DNA from: UBA1952 sp965246785
Lineage (GTDB): Bacteria; Bacteroidota; Bacteroidia; Chitinophagales; Chitinophagaceae
Direction of reading: 5' to 3'
Length of the DNA stretch: 64,000 bases
Assembly: GCA_965246785.1 (NCBI GenBank)
Contig: CBDFFM010000027.1
Location: 62,001-126,000 of the forward strand
Shown: piece after piece, positions 58,840 to 64,000 of the stretch
Layout of the letters: each line of letters opens with the position of its first letter
How positions within the stretch are numbered: the first letter of the stretch is position 1
Notes under the pieces: generated by a model
Database searches by the model: none
Seen by the model: only the letters and a program-made list of their open reading frames with translations
Told to the model about the DNA's origin: nothing
Program-made: the position numbers and the translations under genes

Positions 58840-59480
58840 AGCAGCATTCTGAGGACGATGAAAAAAACGCTTTGGATAAGGAACAGCCCGACGGCGAAAA
58901 GGTTGCCTCTTAGACCCAGCCGCTGCCAAAGCAGGGTGGAAAGCGCCGTCAGGCCCCACCAGCAAAGGTAATTGTAGGGCGGGATGCGACCACCTTCCCA
59001 CATCCAGTAGCCTAGTTTCATCGCCAGCGGCTCTAAGAGAAAATCGTAGGCGGTAGCAAGCGTAGCAGCGGTGATGGGAAGCGTCCAGACCGGAAGTCTG
59101 AATCTTTCCGCAAGGGAAATGGCGCCTGCGGCTACAACCACCCAGTTAACGCCAATGAGGAGCGGAATGTCCAGCCATTTTTGGCCAAGCACACTTCCAT
59201 ACCAATATGCGCCAAAAAGCCAGCCGTAATGAACGCCAATCCATTCCGCTGCGAAGCAAATGACCGCCACGCTAAGGCCCCAGCATAAAAAACGGGGCAG
59301 CTTTTGTTTGAAAGCAATCAGTAGTAGCGCCAGCATCAGCAGCAGATGCGCCGGTGTGCTGCGGATAATGCCAGTGTGGTGCATTACGCCGATACCTGCT
59401 ATGCCCACAAGGTGGAAAATGGCTGCTGTTAGTAGCAGAATGCCGATATTGCGGTCAAAGCGGCTTATCCCCATATCCAT
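58836..59480 (-). CDS. Carotenoid biosynthesis membrane protein (CruF-like)
   Basis: 214 residues with about seven hydrophobic segments and the DUF422/CruF pattern FAAEWIGVHYGWLFGAYWYG near 76, IPLLIGVNWVVVAAG near 105, and AYDFLLEPLAMKLGYWMWEGGRIPPYNYLCWW near 143. CruF-type enzymes are carotenoid 1,2-hydratases. First gene of the operon with crtZ and the CrtYcd-like gene. Its 5' end overlaps birA by 16 bp. Confidence 0.85.
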   Translation of the reverse strand: MDMGISRFDRNIGILLLTAAIFHLVGIAGIGVMHHTGIIRSTPAHLLLMLALLLIAFKQKLPRFLCWGLSVAVICFAAEWIGVHYGWLFGAYWYGSVLGQKWLDIPLLIGVNWVVVAAGAISLAERFRLPVWTLPITAATLATAYDFLLEPLAMKLGYWMWEGGRIPPYNYLCWWGLTALSTLLWQRLGLRGNLFAVGLFLIQSVFFIVLRMLL

Positions 59481-60238
59481 TCAACGCTTCCATGCGCGTA
59501 TTGTTCTATCCTGCCTGACGCGTCTTCTAAGAGCAGCATTCCGGCAGCGTTCATTCCCAGAATTTTCAGTTGACGCCCGGCTGTTCCTATTAGAAAGCTT
59601 CGCCGTTCGCCTCGCCGGTGAAGCATTTCGTTATAGCGTTCCAAAACCGTCGCTTCTACACCAGGCAGCTGCGAAATCGCCTCTGTAACCGCGTCGGCCA
59701 ACTCGCCGGCAAGCCTTTCCAAATCTATTGCTTCGCCACCCGTCAGCCGCAGGCTCGTTGCGTGCGGCAGCTCATCCGAAAAATTCGCTTGGCCCACGTT
59801 CAGCCCAATGCCGACTACCGCCCACTGCCATGTCGCGCCACGCACAACGTTTTCTATGAGGATGCCCGCTGCCTTTTTGTCCGCAATCAGAATGTCGTTC
59901 GGCCACTTAATTGTCACCTCCTGAGCGGGAACTTGTCGCTGTACTACTTCGGCCACCGCTACTGCCACCGCCGCCAGAAACAAGGGCTGCGCACCTAAAT
60001 CCACGCCGGGCATGAGGATAATGCTCATCAGCAGGCTCTCGCCGGGTGCATCCTGCCAGCTTTTACCACGCTGCCCCTTGCCTGACGTCTGCCGCGTTGC
60101 CAGCACAGCCTCGCCATGCGCTGCCAAGCCTGCTTCTATACGCTGCATGGCATAGTTGTTGGTGCTGTCAACGGTATCTAAGCGAATCATTGGGGGCCGG
60201 ACAGGCGGCAAAAGATTCGTATTTTTGAGCATTGGCAT
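59465..60238 (-). CDS. birA: Biotin-[acetyl-CoA carboxylase] ligase
   Basis: 257 residues. Attaches biotin to the carboxyl carrier protein. Motifs: STNNYAMQ near 25, TSGKGQRGKSWQDAPGESLLMSIIL near 50 (biotinyl-AMP loop), KWPNDILIADKKAAGIL near 114 and VVGIGLNVGQ near 138. There is no N-terminal helix-turn-helix, so it is the non-repressor class. Start codons at 60238 and 60232 are both possible. Divergent from rsfS. Confidence 0.93.
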   Translation of the reverse strand: MPMLKNTNLLPPVRPPMIRLDTVDSTNNYAMQRIEAGLAAHGEAVLATRQTSGKGQRGKSWQDAPGESLLMSIILMPGVDLGAQPLFLAAVAVAVAEVVQRQVPAQEVTIKWPNDILIADKKAAGILIENVVRGATWQWAVVGIGLNVGQANFSDELPHATSLRLTGGEAIDLERLAGELADAVTEAISQLPGVEATVLERYNEMLHRRGERRSFLIGTAGRQLKILGMNAAGMLLLEDASGRIEQYAHGSVEWIWG

Positions 60239-60298
60239 AGCCTGAAAGCGAAGGCCAAATTTATCCCTACCACGACTTAATCCATCCCAGGAATTCTT

Positions 60299-60697
60299 TT
60301 GGAGAAAATCATTACCGCCCTGCAGGGCCGTCCTAAGGCGCCCACCCGCACTACCCGCGCCAGCAAGCTATTCAAGTCCATTATCGCCGCGATAAAGGAT
60401 AAAAAAGGCGAGGCCCTCGTCTCGCTTGACCTCCGTAAGATTGATGAGGCCGTTGCCGACTTCTTCATTCTCTGCGAAGCAAATTCATACGTCCAGATTA
60501 AAGCTATCGGCGACGCCGTGGTGGAAGGCGTACAAAACGCGACTGGCGAAAAGCCATACCATACAGAAGGCGGCGAGCTTTGGACGCTCATTGACTACGT
60601 AAACATCGTCGTCCACATCTTCAACCGCGAGCAGCGTAAGTTCTATGACCTGGAAGGCCTTTGGGCCGACGCGGAGCGCTTAGAGCACAACGACTAA
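60299..60697 (+). CDS. rsfS: Ribosomal silencing factor RsfS
   Basis: 132 residues. RsfS (Iojap/YbeB) binds L14 and blocks subunit joining under starvation. The core SKLFKSIIAAIKDKKGEALVSLDLRKIDEAVADFFILCEANSYVQIKAIGDAVVE and the C-terminal WTLIDYVNIVVHIFNREQRKFYDLEGLWADA match. The start is TTG 60299, since no ATG is near the N-terminus. Divergent from birA and upstream of ftsH, an arrangement common in Bacteroidota. Confidence 0.94.
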   Translation: MEKIITALQGRPKAPTRTTRASKLFKSIIAAIKDKKGEALVSLDLRKIDEAVADFFILCEANSYVQIKAIGDAVVEGVQNATGEKPYHTEGGELWTLIDYVNIVVHIFNREQRKFYDLEGLWADAERLEHND

Positions 60698-60802
60698 ACA
60701 ATAACATCCCTTTTCTCTTTCTATTCCCAACTTGCGCGCCGCATCCTTTGTTCTAAGAATGCAGTAAGATTTTGACAGCGGGAAGGCTCCCGCAAAACAC
60801 AC

Positions 60803-62917
60803 ATGGAAGATCAGAACGTAAGGCAGCAGCCACCGGCAACGCCGCCTCAGCAGCAAAAGCTGCCGCAGGAAAGCGCCAATGGCACCGGCGGCGGGCCAAT
60901 CATAAATAACAACGACGGCGAAGAGCCGCGCCCGCCCCGCCGTGGGCCGCGCTTCAATATATATTGGGTGTATGGCCTCATCATCCTGGCCATCTTCGCG
61001 CTTCAGTTTTTCGGCGGCTCCTTCGTAGGCACCGGCGGCGCGGAGGCCGACAACAGCTTTCTGGAATTTCAGACGAAGTACCTGAACACCGGGCAGGTGG
61101 ACAAGATTACGATAATGGGCGGCGAAGCGAGTGGCCAACTGAAGAACACCGCAGCTGCCGCGCCTGCACAGCCTAACGGCACCATCGCTGCACGCAGCGG
61201 AGAAAAGTCCGCTGTTTATACTTTCAAAATCGGCTCCATTGAGCAATGGCGCGACGACTGGAGTGAGGCGCGGAAGGCGCTGCCCCAGGGCGTAAGCGAG
61301 CCGCCGGTGGTTTACAAGCAGGCCAACAACTTCTTCCGGGAAGCCCTCAGCACCATCCTGTTGCCCATCATCTTTATCATTGCCATGTGGTTCCTCATTA
61401 TGCGCAAGATGGGTGGGCCGGGCGGCGCGGGAGGCGGAGCGGGCGGTCTATTCAACATAGGCAAGAGTAAGGCGCAGCTTTTTGAGAAAGGCACAAAGGT
61501 GAACATTACGTTTAACGACGTTGCCGGGCTGGATGAAGCGAAAGTGGAAGTAATGGAAATCGTGGATTTCCTCAAAAACCCGAAGAAATATACCAACCTC
61601 GGCGGTAAGATTCCGAAAGGCGCGCTGCTGATTGGCCCCCCGGGAACAGGTAAGACGCTTTTAGCGAAAGCCGTGGCTGGCGAAGCTCAGGTGCCGTTCT
61701 TCTCCATGAGTGGCTCCGACTTCGTAGAGTTGTTTGTAGGCGTAGGCGCGAGCCGTGTGCGCGACCTGTTCAAGCAGGCACGTGAAAAGGCGCCATGTAT
61801 CGTCTTCATCGATGAAATTGACGCCATCGGCCGCGCCCGCGGCAAGAATGCCGTGGTGAGCAATGACGAGCGGGAAAACACGCTCAACTCACTGCTCGTG
61901 GAAATGGACGGCTTCTCCGGCGATTCCGGCATCATCATCCTTGCTGCTACTAACCGCCCGGACGTGCTTGATACTGCCCTGCTGCGTCCGGGGCGCTTTG
62001 ACCGTCAGATTTCCATTGACGTACCGGATGTAAAGGGTCGCGAGAAGATTTTTGAGGTGCACTTGCAGCCTATTAAGAAGGCGCCAGACCTGAACATCGC
62101 CAAACTGGCTGTTCAGACGCCGGGTTTTGCCGGGGCGGACATTGCCAATATTTGCAACGAAGCAGCCCTCATTGCAGCGCGGAAGGGCCAGGACGAGGTG
62201 AACATGCAGGATTTCAACGACGCGATTGACCGCGTGATTGGCGGCCTGGAAAAGAAGAATAAGATTATCTCGCCCGAGGAAAAAAAGATTATCGCTTACC
62301 ACGAAGCTGGCCACGCCATTTGCGGCTGGTTCTTAGAGCATGCGCACCCGCTCATCAAGGTGAGCATCGTTCCGCGTGGCGTTGCCGCTCTTGGCTATGC
62401 GCAATACCTGCCGAAGGAGCAATACCTATACAACACCGACCAGCTCAACGACCAGATGGTATCGCTCTTTGGTGGTAGGGCTGCGGAGGAAATCATCTTC
62501 AATAAAATCTCTACCGGCGCGCAGAATGACCTGGAGCGCATCACCAAGATGGCGTACAGCATGGTGATGATTTACGGCATGAATGCGCGCATCGGGAACA
62601 TTTCCTTCCACAACAGCGGCGAGCAGGAATACACAATGACCAAGCCGTACAGTGATGAGACGGCGCGATTGATTGACGAGGAAGTGCGGGCGCTTATCCT
62701 GACGGAATATGAGCGCACAAAGCAATTGCTGTCCAAGCACATTCACCACTTGCACGCGCTGGCTGCCGAATTGCTGAAGAAGGAAGTGCTCTTTAAAGAC
62801 GACCTGACGCGCATCATCGGCCCCCGCCCTTATGCGGAGGAGGCGACACCGGACGATTTTATTCCCCCGGTAAACTCAACTGTGCTGGATAACCGGGAAG
62901 GCTATACTACGGCTTAG
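60803..62917 (+). CDS. ftsH: ATP-dependent zinc metalloprotease FtsH
   Basis: 704 residues. Membrane-anchored AAA+ protease that degrades misfolded membrane and regulatory proteins. Two membrane segments (VYGLIILAIFALQFF ~56-70 and ILLPIIFIIAMWFLIM ~185-200) flank a periplasmic loop. Walker A GPPGTGKT at 278-285, Walker B IVFIDEIDA near 333, and the zinc motif HEAGH at 500-504 with a third ligand Asp in a later helix. The N-terminus is Pro/Gln-rich (residues 1-45). Start ATG 60803. Confidence 0.97.
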   Translation: MEDQNVRQQPPATPPQQQKLPQESANGTGGGPIINNNDGEEPRPPRRGPRFNIYWVYGLIILAIFALQFFGGSFVGTGGAEADNSFLEFQTKYLNTGQVDKITIMGGEASGQLKNTAAAAPAQPNGTIAARSGEKSAVYTFKIGSIEQWRDDWSEARKALPQGVSEPPVVYKQANNFFREALSTILLPIIFIIAMWFLIMRKMGGPGGAGGGAGGLFNIGKSKAQLFEKGTKVNITFNDVAGLDEAKVEVMEIVDFLKNPKKYTNLGGKIPKGALLIGPPGTGKTLLAKAVAGEAQVPFFSMSGSDFVELFVGVGASRVRDLFKQAREKAPCIVFIDEIDAIGRARGKNAVVSNDERENTLNSLLVEMDGFSGDSGIIILAATNRPDVLDTALLRPGRFDRQISIDVPDVKGREKIFEVHLQPIKKAPDLNIAKLAVQTPGFAGADIANICNEAALIAARKGQDEVNMQDFNDAIDRVIGGLEKKNKIISPEEKKIIAYHEAGHAICGWFLEHAHPLIKVSIVPRGVAALGYAQYLPKEQYLYNTDQLNDQMVSLFGGRAAEEIIFNKISTGAQNDLERITKMAYSMVMIYGMNARIGNISFHNSGEQEYTMTKPYSDETARLIDEEVRALILTEYERTKQLLSKHIHHLHALAAELLKKEVLFKDDLTRIIGPRPYAEEATPDDFIPPVNSTVLDNREGYTTA

Positions 62918-62949
62918 AAGCTTATTAACCTTTATCGCAGAACGCGAGT

Positions 62950-62997
62950 TGCAATACCGCGCAACATTGTAGCGGATTTGGAATCCGCGCTATTGCA
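62950..62997. repeat. Small nested palindrome (REP-like)
   Basis: TGCAATA (62950-62956) pairs with TATTGCA (62991-62997), and inside it GCGGATT (62972-62978) pairs with AATCCGC (62982-62988) over a 3-nt loop. It lies 33 bp after ftsH and before grpE. Confidence 0.55.
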
Positions 62998-63111
62998 CCC
63001 GTCCGTTACGGGGATTGCAGTTCTCCTGCCACGTTGCGCCGGATGATAAATCCACCATTGCGGAAAATGCCATTTTGTCCCGCACAACCGGGCTGGCACA
63101 CCGCTTGACCT

Positions 63112-63119
63112 TACCTTCG
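63112..63119 (+). promoter_or_regulatory. Candidate -7 element (TACCTTCG) of grpE
   Basis: Seven of eight bases match TAnnTTTG. It lies 3 nt before the first grpE ATG (63123); if real, translation would more likely start at the second ATG (63144). No CIRCE or other heat-shock operator is seen. Confidence 0.3.
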
Positions 63120-63122
63120 CGC

Positions 63123-63716
63123 ATGTTCAAAAAACGTAGCACGATGAAAGACGGAATGAACGAACCGATACAAGAAAACCCTACTGCGCAGCCGACAGAA
63201 GAGCAGCTTTACGAAGGCTTTAATACGGACGAGAACCGTGCCGGCTCCGAAGGCCTGGAAGGCCTCGCAGATAACAGCGACGACAAGCTGCAGCAAGAGC
63301 TGACGGAAGCGCGCGATAAGTACCTGCGCCTCGCCGCCGAGTTTGAAAACTACAAGCGCCGCACCAGCCGCGAACGCATTGAGCTGACCCAAACGGCGGG
63401 CCGTGACATTATCCAAAGCATGCTGGATGTGCTGGACGACAGCAACCGTGCCGCCCAAAGCCTTGAAAGCACCGACGATGTAGCCCAAATCAAGGAAGGT
63501 GTGATGCTCGTGTTCAATAAGCTCAAAACTGTGTTGCAAGCGAAAGGCCTGAAGCCCATGGAAAGCGAGGGCGCTGACTTTGATACCGAGCTGCACGAAG
63601 CTGTAACGGAAATTCCGATGCCTGGGATGGAAGGCAAGGTGGTGGATGTGATTATGCCGGGCTATTACCTAAACGACAAGCTAATCCGCCACGCGAAAGT
63701 CGTGGTGGGTAAGTAG
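63123..63716 (+). CDS. grpE: Nucleotide exchange factor GrpE
   Basis: 197 residues from ATG 63123; ATG 63144 is the alternative. It exchanges ADP on DnaK. A charged, disordered N-terminus (~1-55) is followed by the long GrpE helix (LQQELTEARDKYLRLAAEFENYKRRTSRERIELTQ) and the C-terminal beta domain (HEAVTEIPMPGMEGKVVDVIMPGYYLNDKLIRHAKVVVGK). Cytosolic. Directly upstream of dnaJ (20 bp), the usual operon. Confidence 0.95.
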   Translation: MFKKRSTMKDGMNEPIQENPTAQPTEEQLYEGFNTDENRAGSEGLEGLADNSDDKLQQELTEARDKYLRLAAEFENYKRRTSRERIELTQTAGRDIIQSMLDVLDDSNRAAQSLESTDDVAQIKEGVMLVFNKLKTVLQAKGLKPMESEGADFDTELHEAVTEIPMPGMEGKVVDVIMPGYYLNDKLIRHAKVVVGK

Positions 63717-63736
63717 GCCGATACTTTTAATAAACA

Positions 63737-64000
63737 ATGTCTAAGAGAGATTATTACGAGGTGCTTGGGGTCGCAAAGACGGCCAGTGCAGACGAAATCA
63801 AGAAGGCTTACCGCAAGGTGGCCATGCAGTTTCACCCCGACCGCAATCCTGGCAACAGCGAAGCCGAGGAGTCTTTCAAGGAAGCAGCCGAAGCTTACGA
63901 TGTGCTCAGCGATTCCGACAAAAAGGCCCGCTACGACCGTTTTGGCCATGCCGGCATTGGCGGTGCGGCAAGCGGCGGCCACGGCGCTGGCGGTATGCGG
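63737..64000 (+). CDS. dnaJ: Chaperone DnaJ, 5' part (cut by the window end)
   Basis: The first 88 residues: MSKRDYYEVLGVAKTASADEIKKAYRKVAMQFHPDRNPGNSEAEESFKEAAEAYDVLSDSDKKARYDRFGH and the start of the Gly-rich region. The J-domain HPD motif (near residue 33) is intact. The remaining Gly/Phe region, zinc-finger and C-terminal domains lie beyond the window. Starts 20 bp after grpE. Confidence 0.96.
   Translation, partial: MSKRDYYEVLGVAKTASADEIKKAYRKVAMQFHPDRNPGNSEAEESFKEAAEAYDVLSDSDKKARYDRFGHAGIGGAASGGHGAGGMR

Overview
The window comes from a Bacteroidota chromosome, most likely Chitinophagaceae or a near relative. Three lines of evidence support this. Proteins carry type IX secretion (T9SS) C-terminal sorting domains, the gliding genes gldA and gldD are present, and the Bacteroidota-type promoter word TAnnTTTG stands ahead of several genes. 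Menaquinone is made by the futalosine route (mqnE, mqnA). Base composition is moderately GC-rich, and genes sit in short operons on both strands. There is no rRNA, CRISPR array, prophage or complete insertion sequence; one tRNA-Arg(CCU) is present. The last gene, dnaJ, is cut by the window end.

Layout. 0.1-3.4 kb: BFN nuclease, a T9SS-secreted M43 metalloprotease, mqnE. 3.4-8.7 kb: a 42-bp tandem repeat array, an unknown gene, three tandem small exported membrane proteins with a shared PxLHS motif (two frameshifted), and a lemA-TPM-TPM operon whose two TPM genes are frameshifted. 8.7-18.2 kb: kynU, a methyltransferase, ndk, nrnA, a double-FKBP lipoprotein, a periplasmic-binding protein, guaA, a DUF3467 gene, gldD, tRNA-Arg. 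18.3-28.2 kb: an MpaB-type oxygenase, a TauE/SafE transporter, a PNGase F-like secreted protein, an S10 carboxypeptidase, and a minus-strand block of secreted, lipid-anchored and outer-membrane proteins. 28.5-34 kb: parC, DUF5618, an AT-rich broken membrane gene, a repeat-filled gap with a 21-bp array that reverses strand, then arr (rifampin ADP-ribosyltransferase) and a VOC protein. 34-49.5 kb: gldA, thiL, an inositol monophosphatase, tolC, tdk, degT-rfbC, yajQ, an ABC-F ATPase, DUF3347, panB, HMG-CoA lyase, mqnA, rnhA. 49.6-64 kb: sucA, uvrA, an RlmI-like methyltransferase, a carotenoid operon (crtYcd-like, crtZ, cruF-like), birA, rsfS, ftsH, grpE, dnaJ.

How the genes fit together. Most are housekeeping: nucleotide metabolism (guaA, ndk, tdk), cofactors (thiL, panB, mqnA/E, birA), DNA maintenance (parC, uvrA, rnhA) and proteostasis (ftsH, grpE, dnaJ). 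Around them is the Bacteroidota envelope repertoire: T9SS substrates, lipoproteins, beta-barrels and gliding lipoproteins. Three minus-strand genes would finish a cyclic hydroxylated carotenoid.

The most unusual content is in the spacers. Several hold degenerate tandem repeats with clean periods of 7, 8, 9, 11, 21 or 42 bp, or long inverted repeats, and some run into start codons (guaA, the RlmI-like gene, probably rnhA). A second oddity is a concentration of single-base frameshifts in weakly conserved genes while conserved genes are intact. This is either real decay or an assembly artefact, and raw reads are needed to tell which.
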